A DNA stretch of 41,952 nt, taken from a virus. Shown one piece after another: positions 16,322 through 23,500 of the stretch (its first letter is position 1; each line of letters opens with the position of its first letter). Location: positions 1 through 41,952 of IMG/VR virus record IMGVR_UViG_3300033388_003334. One strand, written 5' to 3'. Under the pieces are notes generated by a model. That model worked only from the letters and a program-made list of their open reading frames with translations. It did not search any database and was not told the origin of the DNA. The position numbers were made by a program, and so were the translations under genes.

Positions 16322-16990
16322 CTATTTAGCAATTTTCAGTTTAGGAAAAGACCATGCTTTTTTAGCCAGGAACCGCCCTGTTTTCTTATCCCGTTTAGCC
16401 TGTTTCTTTTTGGACTTAAAGTTTTCCCGCCAGAGTACGCCGAGGATATGTGCCAGTACCAGGTTAGCGGATTGCACGCTGAACCGTAGGAGGGCGGTAA
16501 ACAGGATACTAACCCAAATCATCCAGCTATTCCGGTTCTCTTTCTGCATTTCGGCCGTCACCGTCTTAACTAGTTCCCGGTGATACTTTGCTTGAATAGC
16601 GGTGTTAGTTCGCTGCCCACTAAGGAGTAAGATGCTGGCCTTACTCTGCGTGTTTTCTTCCAGTAAAAACGATACTAGCCGATCACTGTTGTTGGTGGTG
16701 CTCAGCTCTGTTAGTAATGGCCCGATAATTTTGAGACTTGCCCCGGCAATCATTACGACAAATAAGCAGGCCATTAACGATTTAACGATAATGTTTAGTA
16801 CCGGACGTTTCACAAAATAAATCGTAGAGAATACCACCAAAAACATTTCCACCAGAGCGGCAGACCAGAAGCCTGTGGCCGTATCTCCAGCGTAGAAAGC
16901 AAGCGCGTAGTAATCACCGGACTCTAGGATCATAAACGCAGAGGCCAGGGCAATCATGGGGATAATAGAGATGGTTAGGACTTTTTTCAT
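16322..16990 (-). CDS. Multi-pass membrane protein of unknown function (222 aa)
   Basis: A 222-residue protein with four likely membrane segments at about residues 5-22, 40-60, 66-92 and 157-180. Between the third and fourth is a charged loop (about 93-155, SASILLLSGQRTNTAIQAKY region), and the C-terminal 35 residues are strongly basic (KSKKKQAKRDKKTGR), probably cytoplasmic. An inner-membrane role early in infection, for example superinfection exclusion or host takeover, is possible but not shown. No family recognised. Confidence 0.7.
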   Translation of the reverse strand: MKKVLTISIIPMIALASAFMILESGDYYALAFYAGDTATGFWSAALVEMFLVVFSTIYFVKRPVLNIIVKSLMACLFVVMIAGASLKIIGPLLTELSTTNNSDRLVSFLLEENTQSKASILLLSGQRTNTAIQAKYHRELVKTVTAEMQKENRNSWMIWVSILFTALLRFSVQSANLVLAHILGVLWRENFKSKKKQAKRDKKTGRFLAKKAWSFPKLKIAK

Positions 16991-17027
16991 TTTTCAGCTC
17001 CCTTTGTGGGTTTTATGAAAAGGTACG

Positions 17028-17171
17028 TTAGTAAGTAGGTTCTCTCTTAATCTTTTCCCGGATGGCTTCTTCCACCCATTCGGTGATAGATAGCTTTGGG
17101 CCAGCTCTGGTCATGACTATTTTTTTAAGTAACCGCCAGAGGATAAATTCAATACGAATATCAACTTTCAT
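17028..17171 (-). CDS. Small protein, possible ribbon-helix-helix (47 aa)
   Basis: A 47-residue frame beginning MKVDIRIEFILWRLL and ending IREKIKREPTY. The segment KLSITEWVEEAIREKIKRE resembles the second helix of ribbon-helix-helix (CopG/Arc) regulators, but the strand is atypical. A GAGG ribosome binding site lies about six bases before the ATG, and it overlaps the next small gene by 11 bases. Confidence 0.55.
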   Translation of the reverse strand: MKVDIRIEFILWRLLKKIVMTRAGPKLSITEWVEEAIREKIKREPTY

Positions 17172-17328
17172 TTTCGGCCTCGTTTAGTTGTTTTTCAACT
17201 TCTTTTTTACCCGCTTGCCGGGCTTTCTTTTTATTTTTACCGGCAGGACAGCATTCAGAGCACCCGGCGTGATTGTGTGAGGCTACTTTTCCGTTGCTCC
17301 GTGTTTTAACTTTTCCGTATGCAATCAT
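17161..17328 (-). CDS. Small basic Cys-cluster protein (55 aa)
   Basis: A 55-residue frame starting MIAYGKVKTRSNG with a GCSECC cluster followed by a Lys-rich helix. Start overlaps the preceding gene's stop (ATGA), and its end overlaps the 47-residue gene by 11 bases. Position and overlaps support a real gene; function unknown. His20 (in the HNHAG segment) and the three Cys could bind a metal. Confidence 0.55.
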   Translation of the reverse strand: MIAYGKVKTRSNGKVASHNHAGCSECCPAGKNKKKARQAGKKEVEKQLNEAENES

Positions 17329-17513
17329 TTTCTACCCATTTTAATACGGCAGTTAGCATGATATACAGCTAATGCAATAGTTTTGTTAGGCACGGTTACT
17401 GTATCCGCAAAGGGCAATGATTCGAAATCGTTTGGTTTGACCGCAGATGCTTGAGGCATATCACCCGTGTACCAGCAGTAAAATAGCATATGTTCTGTTA
17501 GGCATGTTTTCAT
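17325..17513 (-). CDS. Small hypothetical protein (62 aa)
   Basis: A 62-residue protein with no recognised domain. It is preceded by the leader GGAACAAAATG, which also precedes the gene starting at 18378, and a near copy precedes the one at 18056. Its stop overlaps the next start by four bases. Function unknown. Confidence 0.6.
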   Translation of the reverse strand: MKTCLTEHMLFYCWYTGDMPQASAVKPNDFESLPFADTVTVPNKTIALAVYHANCRIKMGRK

Positions 17514-17522
17514 TTTGTTCCT

Positions 17523-17735
17523 TTAATAAGTTCCTGGTCCAAAAAAGATAAGCATAAAAGAAGCGTAAACAAACCAAATTACTAAAGCTACCGCTGGTAT
17601 GGCTATAAAACCAAAAACAAAAGCAGCAGCGATCTCTTGCAAGTCACAGTAGCGTTTTTTGGCTATTACGGCACTGACAATTCCTACTAACCAGCAAAGC
17701 GCGATTAAAATACGTATGATAGTGAGTACTTCCAT
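17523..17735 (-). CDS. Small membrane protein (70 aa)
   Basis: A 70-residue protein with two likely membrane segments (about residues 5-23 and 36-66) separated by a short charged loop KKRYCDLQE. Unknown role; one of a run of tiny early-type genes. Confidence 0.6.
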   Translation of the reverse strand: MEVLTIIRILIALCWLVGIVSAVIAKKRYCDLQEIAAAFVFGFIAIPAVALVIWFVYASFMLIFFGPGTY

Positions 17736-17739
17736 CTGA

Positions 17740-17922
17740 TTACCTGTATTTAGACATTTTGGAACCGTTAATCTTGCGTTGGAAAACGTACATGACTGCC
17801 TGATCGCCTTTAGTATAGATCCGGGCGAAGCTAGTCATCTTACTCGGACGGGCACTAAACCCTTTGGACTTCATCCGTCTGTTTATGCACTTAGTGCTCA
17901 GGTTCGTGATTATCTGTTTCAT
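17740..17922 (-). CDS. Small basic protein (60 aa)
   Basis: A 60-residue Lys/Arg-rich protein. I chose the ATG at 17920-17922 with the AGGCAGG ribosome binding site; a TTG seven codons earlier is less likely. SARPSKMTSFARIYTKGDQ and a beta-like VMYVFQRKI segment suggest a small nucleic-acid-binding protein, which is inference. Confidence 0.55.
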   Translation of the reverse strand: MKQIITNLSTKCINRRMKSKGFSARPSKMTSFARIYTKGDQAVMYVFQRKINGSKMSKYR

Positions 17923-17936
17923 GGCCTGCCTTTTGG

Positions 17937-18056
17937 TTACCAACGGTTCAATAGATAATATTCAAAATAGGCTATACGTTTGATATTTTTTTGTTTGATT
18001 GCTTTTTTATACTGTCGTTTTGCTTTAGCAGTTCTTTTGTTTTTATTCATCATCAT
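17937..18056 (-). CDS. Very small basic protein (39 aa)
   Basis: A 39-codon frame with three ATG codons in a row at its start (18056, 18053, 18050), rich in Lys and Arg, ending YYLLNRW. A GGA ribosome binding site in AAAAAGGAAACAAA precedes the first ATG, matching the leaders of neighbouring genes. Function unknown. Confidence 0.5.
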   Translation of the reverse strand: MMMNKNKRTAKAKRQYKKAIKQKNIKRIAYFEYYLLNRW

Positions 18057-18126
18057 TTTGTTTCCTTTTTGTTAGGGTTAATTACTACCAGGAAACCCAC
18101 TCAGTAAGTGGATAACCCGCTAGAAA

Positions 18127-18378
18127 TTAAACGTGACGTAAAAGAGTTTTAACGGTTTTACAACCAAACTTTTCTGCTACAGCCGTAACATATTTCCGGC
18201 TTCGGCACGCAATCATTTCAGTGAATGGCCATGCGGCAGAGGGAGTACGTACATTAATCAAATCATCATTTTCAGCGTAGAACCTATGTTGTTTATCAAA
18301 TGTCCCGGATGGGTGGATTTTTCGATCTTGCAGCATTCTGAAAACCAATTGAATTGCGTTTTTTGTTGTTTTAGTCAT
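18127..18378 (-). CDS. Small hypothetical protein (83 aa)
   Basis: An 83-residue soluble protein with no recognised domain, containing a DKQHRFYAENDDLINVRTPS stretch. It is the first gene of the leftward run of small genes. It has the AAAAAGGAACAAAATG leader, and a CCTATAC-type element lies 36-42 bases upstream. Function unknown. Confidence 0.65.
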   Translation of the reverse strand: MTKTTKNAIQLVFRMLQDRKIHPSGTFDKQHRFYAENDDLINVRTPSAAWPFTEMIACRSRKYVTAVAEKFGCKTVKTLLRHV

Positions 18379-18702
18379 TTTGTTCCTTTTTATTAGAGTT
18401 TTAATTAGTTGCTGTATAGGGTATATACTACCAGAATCGTACCAAACTAATTAAAAGATGATAAATAATTCAAAAACGCTAGCAAACCAGGGTAAACACT
18501 AGGATAAAAATAAATAAAAGTTATTACCAACCGTAAAAGAGCAAACCAACCAAATCACTAAAACCTACGATTTCGTCGGGTGCTATTCTACTGCTAACTA
18601 ACCAAATCCGTACAAACCAGGGCAAACAAAGGGTTTAAACCCACCTACCATTTCGTCGGACCTAAAGTACTAAATCCTACGATTTGGTCGGGTTTTTCAG
18701 CA
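18379..18702. repeat. AT-rich intergenic region with short repeats
   Basis: A 324-base gap without a gene. It holds three copies of a 17-base element CCTACSATTTSGTCGGR (18564-18580, 18644-18660, 18676-18692), each an imperfect inverted repeat. It also holds two 15-base near-copies of CAAACCAGGGYAAAC (18483-18497, 18613-18627), a perfect 12-base palindrome GGGTTTAAACCC (18631-18642), a GGTAATAACTTTTA element on the minus strand (18528-18511), and the CCTATAC-type element. No clear intrinsic terminator follows the PP-loop gene. An origin or regulator-binding region is plausible. Confidence 0.7.
18399..18420 (-). promoter_or_regulatory. CCTATAC-type element upstream of the small-gene run
   Basis: Minus strand: CCTATAC (18420-18414), six bases, then TAATTAAAA. 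It resembles three exact copies of CCTATAC-N5-TATTAAA at 24953, 29160 and 34839. It lies in sense orientation 21-42 bases before the ATG at 18378. A phage-specific promoter is inferred. Confidence 0.4.
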
Positions 18703-19455
18703 TCATGGTTGTGCAACACACAGCGCACCGCATTCTATATCGGGTAACGGCACAGACCTGCCGGATGTTGGATCTAATTCATCCAAAAACACCCGCTTTC
18801 GTTTTCCGTCCCCAGCGTAGCTCTTGCAGATTGCAACGTTCATTTTTCGCTCTTGCCTTGCCATTTTTTCAAAGTACTCAGGAAAATCAATACGTATTTT
18901 ATTCCAGTACCCCTGCCCCCCCTTCACACAGCCAATACAATTATTGTTGTTGTATCCGAGTTTATACATTTTTGGGAGTTCAATATTCGCCTCTTGGAGG
19001 ATTCTGTAACAATCTTTTTTAGTGATTTCATTATAGTATAGAATCCAATCCAAATAAATAACAGGGTTTGTTTTTTCAAATGTATCGATCCGTTTTTCTT
19101 CGTCGGATGTGAGTCCAAAAATATGGATATCGCCGGGTTTTTGATAAGCCAGCCTAACGTTTTTTTTCAACTCCGTCGTGCATCTCGCACCGCCAACACC
19201 GACAAGCCATCCCGTTTTATCAAACACGTCGTAAATATCTTGGTACTTGTCCGATTTCAAGATTGTTATCTTTTTGCCTATCCATTTTTCAACATCAGAT
19301 AAAAACCTCGTATTGTCAGGATGTTCATACTTGAGAGTATCACAATATAAAACCTCGCATTCTGGGTACTCCTCGACTGCCATTTTTGCAGCCACGGCGG
19401 AAGCAGCCCCGCAAGAAAACCAAACTAGGGTTCTTTGTTTATTGCTGTCGTTCAT
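18703..19455 (-). CDS. PP-loop ATPase of the PAPS reductase-like family
   Basis: A 250-residue N-type ATP pyrophosphatase fold protein. Seen: a PP-loop variant SCGAAS (14-19) in place of SGGxDS, CDTLKYEHPDN after the second strand, a GARCTTELK segment (Cys92) like the wCT..LK of PAPS reductases, FGLTSDEEKRID, and two Cys pairs: CIGC (173, 176) and CGALC (242, 246), which could hold zinc or Fe-S. Such proteins are common in phages and mostly unassigned; relatives act in sulfate reduction, DNA phosphorothioation (DndC) and base modification. I chose the ATG at 19453-19455 with an AGGAG site ten bases upstream. It is the gene nearest the divergent centre. A link to the deazaguanine pathway is only a possibility. 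Confidence 0.75.
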   Translation of the reverse strand: MNDSNKQRTLVWFSCGAASAVAAKMAVEEYPECEVLYCDTLKYEHPDNTRFLSDVEKWIGKKITILKSDKYQDIYDVFDKTGWLVGVGGARCTTELKKNVRLAYQKPGDIHIFGLTSDEEKRIDTFEKTNPVIYLDWILYYNEITKKDCYRILQEANIELPKMYKLGYNNNNCIGCVKGGQGYWNKIRIDFPEYFEKMARQERKMNVAICKSYAGDGKRKRVFLDELDPTSGRSVPLPDIECGALCVAQP

Positions 19456-19786
19456 GATCCACAATCTCCTATAAGAGGTTAATACCTAAATCGTTACTTA
19501 AACCGTACCATAAAACTAAGTAAGTAATTTACCCTATAGTAGAACTATAAAACTAAGAAAGTAAAGAAAAAAAGGAAAACGAAGAAAAAAAGCAGGTAGT
19601 AATACAATAAATCCTTATACCTAGTGGGTTTGAGCTATATCAGTTAAAAATAGGTTATTTAGGAGTATACTTTCGTAAAAAAATTTAGGTAAACTTATAG
19701 CAAATAGACATAAACAGTTAATAACGGGGCGTATACCAGACTATCTTAATACTACAGGCCCTGATCGGCAAAAGGTAAGAGGATAG
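19456..19786. promoter_or_regulatory. Divergent intergenic region between the two genome arms
   Basis: A 331-base AT-rich gap between a leftward and a rightward gene, so it should hold promoters for at least the first genes of both arms. Seen: two 23-base direct repeats differing at three bases (19505-19527 and 19542-19564), a purine-rich stretch (19553-19592), a candidate rightward -10 TATACT at 19666-19671 with a weak TTAAAA -35, and the AGAGG ribosome binding site of the small terminase gene. No tRNA-like fold noticed. Confidence 0.5.
19505..19564. repeat. Two 23-base direct repeats
   Basis: The units at 19505-19527 and 19542-19564 share 20 of 23 bases, with the common core ATAAAACTAAG, and are 37 bases apart. 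Spacing of about 3.5 helical turns would place bound proteins on different faces. They could be regulator sites or part of a packaging or replication site. Confidence 0.6.
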
Positions 19787-20260
19787 ATGAAATACGTAAG
19801 GAATAGCGGAAGGAAGCAGGATAAGCTAACCCAGGCAGAACAGAATACAGTAACTAAACAACTAGCAGGTGATATTCGTTGGCTGGAGGATTTGGCTAGT
19901 ACAGATCAGTTTAGTTCCGAATGGGTTCACAAGGTAGCGGTAGAGTTGTTGTTCCAGTGTATGGGTAAAAAGGAAATAGTAGTAAGCAACGGGCAAGAAT
20001 CTAAACTGGTAAGGATATTTAAAGAGAAGCCAGCACTTGAAGCCCTGGGGATGATTGCTAAAATGAACGGGCACTTATTTGATACTGTTAAGGGCCAGAT
20101 ACATAAAACATCGGATGAGAAAGTAACACACACTATAGAGCTAACGCCGGATGCCAACAGAACAGCCCAGGTCTTTGACATCCTGGAAGGGTGTGGTGCT
20201 CTCAAACCCGGAATTAAACAACTTAGTGATTCCGAAGTGGAACAAATACATCCCGCATAA
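19787..20260 (+). CDS. terS: Terminase small subunit-like protein
   Basis: A 157-residue protein directly before the large terminase gene. The core EKPALEALGMIAKMNGHLFD resembles the second helical region of small terminase proteins (k..ALe.lgk..gly.), and an N-terminal helical region (about 14-60) could bind DNA. It would recognise the packaging site and load the large subunit. It has an AGAGG ribosome binding site and is the first gene of the rightward late arm. The assignment is mostly from position and this short match. Confidence 0.65.
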   Translation: MKYVRNSGRKQDKLTQAEQNTVTKQLAGDIRWLEDLASTDQFSSEWVHKVAVELLFQCMGKKEIVVSNGQESKLVRIFKEKPALEALGMIAKMNGHLFDTVKGQIHKTSDEKVTHTIELTPDANRTAQVFDILEGCGALKPGIKQLSDSEVEQIHPA

Positions 20261-21572
20261 ACCGTATCCTAAGCAGCAGGCTTTTTTATGGTTAGGTAAC
20301 CGGGATGTATTTTATGGGGGAGCTGCCGGGGGTGGTAAGAGTGATGCTTTACTGATGGCAGCTCTACAGTATGTTGATATTCCCGGTTACAATGCGGTGT
20401 TATTCCGGGATACGTACGCAAACCTATCTAAATCAGAGGGTTTACTAGATAGGGCACATGAATGGTTGCAAAATACAGATGCCGCATGGAATGCAGAAAA
20501 GAAGTTTTATCGTTTTCCATCGGGTGCTAGAGTTTGGTTTAGTTATTTAGATGGCCCTCTAGATCATTTTAATCACCAGGGTGCGGCGTATCAGTTTGTT
20601 GGTGTTGATGAAGTTGTTAACGTAAGAGAAAACCAGGCTATTTACGTGGGGTTCTCCCGGTGTAGAAAGCTAACAGCAGAGATATACCGAAAGAACCTAG
20701 CACGAACAACTGATTATAGTAAAGAGGAAATACAATACTATTACGAACAATACACACAAATACCGCTAAGGTTTAGAGCAGCAAGTAATCCACCTACAGC
20801 GGAACAGCTTGCTAAGGGTTCCTGGGTAAAAAAACGGTATGTGGATGAAGATACTAGGGGTGATCGGATATTTATACCCGCTGGAATTGATGATAACCCG
20901 GCGCTAGATAAAGATGAATATGTTAAATCACTAATGCATCTGGACCCGGTAACACGGGCGCAGCTGTTAAAAGGCGACTGGTTAATAAGGGTTAAAGGAC
21001 GAATGTTTGACCGGTCTTGGTTCCATATCATCGATCAAGCGCCGCTAGACGGTAGGAAAGTACGGTTTTGGGACCCGGCACATACAGAACCTAGCACCAA
21101 AAAAAATAAAGCAGGCACTACCGACCCTGATTGGTTTTGTGGTTGTAAACAGTCAATGAGTGAAAACGGGTTAGTATACATAGAGAATATGAGGCGATGG
21201 CGTAAGACCCCGCTATCCTCTAAACAAGCAGTACAGGCACAAGCCAAGTTAGACGGTAGACAAACAGAGATAGTCATTGAGCGGGAACCGGCGGCAGGTA
21301 CTAACCTCATAGACGACTATATCAGGCTGTTAGCAGGGTTTGTTTGTAAAGGGTATACTAGCCCTAAAGGATATAAGAATGAGCAGGCAATGGCGTTTGC
21401 TAGCTATGCCGAGGCGGGAAATGTGTATATTGTGAATGGCCCCTGGGTTGAAGAGTTTTTGGATGAATTAGAGGTGTACCCGGACGGCCTCCACGATGAT
21501 CAACTACGGTCCGCAATCGGGGCATTTCATGAGCTAACAGGGCAGGGAACAACAAACATTAGATGGTTATGA
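20151..21572 (+). CDS. terL: Terminase large subunit (packaging ATPase and nuclease)
   Basis: A 473-residue protein (from the first ATG) that translocates and cuts phage DNA at the portal. Seen: an adenine-binding PYPKQQAFL, Walker A GGAAGGGKS (56-64), Walker B FVGVDE (Asp153-Glu154), coupling-motif-like AASNPP (210-215), and an RNase H-like nuclease with Asp308 (FWDPA), Glu377/Glu379 (IEREPAAG) and Asp449-Asp450 (GLHDDQ). The ATG at 20151 overlaps the small subunit gene by 110 bases and lacks a clear ribosome binding site; a GTG at 20226 (residue 26) just before the conserved region is a realistic alternative. Confidence 0.95.
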   Translation: MPTEQPRSLTSWKGVVLSNPELNNLVIPKWNKYIPHKPYPKQQAFLWLGNRDVFYGGAAGGGKSDALLMAALQYVDIPGYNAVLFRDTYANLSKSEGLLDRAHEWLQNTDAAWNAEKKFYRFPSGARVWFSYLDGPLDHFNHQGAAYQFVGVDEVVNVRENQAIYVGFSRCRKLTAEIYRKNLARTTDYSKEEIQYYYEQYTQIPLRFRAASNPPTAEQLAKGSWVKKRYVDEDTRGDRIFIPAGIDDNPALDKDEYVKSLMHLDPVTRAQLLKGDWLIRVKGRMFDRSWFHIIDQAPLDGRKVRFWDPAHTEPSTKKNKAGTTDPDWFCGCKQSMSENGLVYIENMRRWRKTPLSSKQAVQAQAKLDGRQTEIVIEREPAAGTNLIDDYIRLLAGFVCKGYTSPKGYKNEQAMAFASYAEAGNVYIVNGPWVEEFLDELEVYPDGLHDDQLRSAIGAFHELTGQGTTNIRWL

Positions 21573-21573
21573 T

Positions 21574-21633
21574 CGGGGGCATGTTAGTTAAAATCTAATC
21601 GTAGCTGGACTTGATATCACCAGTCGGCCCCCG
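21574..21633 (+). other. Potential structured RNA after the large terminase gene
   Basis: CGGGGGC (21574-21580) can pair with GCCCCCG (21627-21633). Inside lie a TTAG/CTAA hairpin and a CTGG/CCAG hairpin enclosing the palindrome TGATATCA, so a three-way fold is possible. No U-run follows, so it is not a typical intrinsic terminator. Confidence 0.4.
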
Positions 21634-21655
21634 GGACAATAAATAAATAGAGGTT

Positions 21656-21868
21656 ATGATGAAAACATATAACAAACCGATGATCATAATCGAAGAGGAT
21701 CAGATAGACCGGCTAACAAACCTAATTAACGGCCTAGCATGGGAAATCAAAGCAAATAGGATGGGTATACCAGAAGACTGTGAGGGTTGCCCGCTAAAAG
21801 AGAATTTGAAGGGAGATAAGGCAATTGCCTGCGATTGCCTACTAACCGAACAGCTAATTTACGAGTGA
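21656..21868 (+). CDS. Small Cys-rich hypothetical protein (70 aa)
   Basis: A 70-residue protein with a CEGCPL motif and a CDC motif towards the C-terminus, which may form a small metal site. Two ATG codons in a row follow an AGAGG ribosome binding site. It lies between terminase and structural genes. Function unknown. Confidence 0.65.
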   Translation: MMKTYNKPMIIIEEDQIDRLTNLINGLAWEIKANRMGIPEDCEGCPLKENLKGDKAIACDCLLTEQLIYE

Positions 21869-21872
21869 TATT

Positions 21873-22298
21873 ATGGGATTGGAAATAAAAGTAATAGGTC
21901 GAGGAAAAAAGGCAGCACAACTCCTAGTCGAGTCAGATAATAATTGGACTAGTGCTATTACGGTACAGGCCGGACACAGAGTAAACATAGGCATCCGGGT
22001 AAGTGATGCAATTAGTGATATTCTATCAGCCGCAGCATTCTCAGCAGCAATCTCAGGCATTAATTCATTCTTTTCTGGTATAATTACACTGCAACGTAGA
22101 ATGCCGGAGGAAAACGAAGACTATCATTGGCGGGATGTAGCTGAGTGGACTATTAGTTCAGCTGCTGTAGGTGAAGGCGGGTCCGAGAATATCACAACTA
22201 GTCCAGAACCAGAGACAGCAGAGTACAGGGCTGGAACAGGAAAACACGCTGATGATTATGTGGGTGGTGTTGCTCACGTTAGAATCGGAACAACATAA
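21873..22298 (+). CDS. Hypothetical protein, possible virion component (141 aa)
   Basis: No named family recognised. It has a beta-rich N-terminus, a central Ala/Ser/Ile/Gly-rich segment (about 48-70) and a C-terminus of Gly/Ser/Thr-rich strands, including a DYHWRDVAEWTIS segment. This composition and the location before the portal suggest a minor head or fibre protein. Its stop overlaps the next start by one base (TAATG). Confidence 0.6.
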   Translation: MGLEIKVIGRGKKAAQLLVESDNNWTSAITVQAGHRVNIGIRVSDAISDILSAAAFSAAISGINSFFSGIITLQRRMPEENEDYHWRDVAEWTISSAAVGEGGSENITTSPEPETAEYRAGTGKHADDYVGGVAHVRIGTT

Positions 22299-22801
22299 TG
22301 CCCGGTAATATAATTACGGTAGACGAAGAACCGGAAGAGATCACAATATCTAAAACAATCAGGGTAACCGGCACAGGAGCCATAGTGGCTAATCTACTGC
22401 GGGTGTTCGGTAATGTTAGGATAGTGGATCAGTCAGCGGTGATATTAGCCGTAACCACACTAACTAACGCAACTAATGTTTATGCTTCACTATATGACGG
22501 CACATTGGATAAGGATTTAACGGCGGACGGTGCGGTATTATCGGGGTTACCGGTCGGTTCCATGTTTTTGAAGGATCAGGATATAACCCAAGCGTATTCT
22601 GTACTAGATGCAAGTGAGTGCCAGGTAAATGAGATTCTACAGGACAACAAAGCAGGCAAACCATTCACCGTAACCCAAAAAACCGGTGTTGATACGTTTA
22701 TGCGGTTACACCTGACTACAACCGATGCTCCCGTTGATTTTACTGTGTTCGTTAAGTTCATATTCCATAAGTTCGACGGTTCTAACTTAGTATTCGTATA
22801 A
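22298..22801 (+). CDS. Hypothetical beta-rich protein, possible virion component (167 aa)
   Basis: A 167-residue protein with alternating hydrophobic and Thr/Val-rich stretches typical of beta folds. It starts MPGNI, the same five residues that begin the downstream gene at 22812, and the two start regions are similar in DNA as well. It is coupled to the upstream gene by TAATG. A head decoration or fibre role is inferred from position and composition. Confidence 0.6.
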   Translation: MPGNIITVDEEPEEITISKTIRVTGTGAIVANLLRVFGNVRIVDQSAVILAVTTLTNATNVYASLYDGTLDKDLTADGAVLSGLPVGSMFLKDQDITQAYSVLDASECQVNEILQDNKAGKPFTVTQKTGVDTFMRLHLTTTDAPVDFTVFVKFIFHKFDGSNLVFV

Positions 22802-22811
22802 GGACAAGCTA

Positions 22812-23390
22812 ATGCCAGGTAATATAACAGGAAATCCCCCAAAATTAGATAATGCACCAGTTAACGGGCTTTTAGGTGTCCCAGAGTCGCTCGCATATTA
22901 CACAGCAGAAATAGAACGGCATCTACACCACTACAACAGGTTTTTAGTAAAAGCAGCAATTCCAAATGGTGAAATTCACGTTGCAGACAGGTGGGGTCTT
23001 GGTGGAAATATCACCCCATTTCGAATCGATGGTGGAAATGATACATGGGGTGCATGGGTCCAAATAATCGGAACCGGAGACACGCCGGTTATAACAGGCA
23101 GAAAAAAGTTTGATTTGCATGAGCTGCATATTGTAGACCATGAGAGAAACACAACTCCACATATGTTTGAAGTCGCATCAGGAGAAGGCACGCCAGCAGA
23201 GGCACTAGCAGCTGAAAACTTTACGCAATTCCCCGTTACAACAGGCGGAGGAAACGAGGAAACAGGGGCAACGGAGTTTACTAACCGCAGGCAGTCCGTG
23301 GGCTGCAAAGTTTGGGTCCGTGTTTGGAGTACTGGTCAGGCTACGGGCTGGGTTGATTTTTGGCCTGGTTTACATGAATACAAGGGATAA
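22812..23390 (+). CDS. Hypothetical protein, possible virion component (192 aa)
   Basis: A 192-residue protein with no recognised family. An N-terminal helical part (about 25-45, including the HLHHYNRFL segment) is followed by a Gly/Trp/Thr-rich beta region (about 55-190), as seen in capsid-associated or receptor-type proteins. It begins MPGNI like the preceding gene. Its stop overlaps the next small frame (TAATG). Confidence 0.6.
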   Translation: MPGNITGNPPKLDNAPVNGLLGVPESLAYYTAEIERHLHHYNRFLVKAAIPNGEIHVADRWGLGGNITPFRIDGGNDTWGAWVQIIGTGDTPVITGRKKFDLHELHIVDHERNTTPHMFEVASGEGTPAEALAAENFTQFPVTTGGGNEETGATEFTNRRQSVGCKVWVRVWSTGQATGWVDFWPGLHEYKG

Positions 23391-23500
23391 TGAAAATAAC
23401 CTGGAAAAAGTGAAGGAACTGCAAGGGCAAGCCTCAGGTGAGGACTAGGATAATTAAAGGTGCGGTTAAACTACCAAAACGACCAAAAGAAAGTAAATGA
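23390..23500 (+). pseudogene. Small CxxC-type gene interrupted by an in-frame TGA
   Basis: The frame starts at an ATG overlapping the upstream stop (TAATG) and ends in a TGA overlapping the next ATG (ATGA), exactly like its intact neighbours, but codon 8 is TGA (23411-23413). Read through, it would encode 36 residues: MKITWKK, the TGA position, then RNCKGKPQVRTRIIKG. The TGA stands where the first Cys of a CxxC zinc knuckle would be, one base from TGC or TGT. This resembles small Com-type zinc-finger proteins of phages. A recent nonsense mutation, a sequencing error, restart at the internal GTG (23438), or recoding are all possible. Confidence 0.5.

Noticed and set aside
18379-18702. CRISPR array or tRNA in the repeat-bearing gap
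   Set aside because: Repeats are imperfect, few and unevenly spaced, and no cloverleaf could be traced.
23390-23500. General reassignment of TGA as a sense codon in this phage
   Set aside because: TGA is the normal stop of several well-supported genes here, including helicase, queD, folE and the clamp-dpdA junction.
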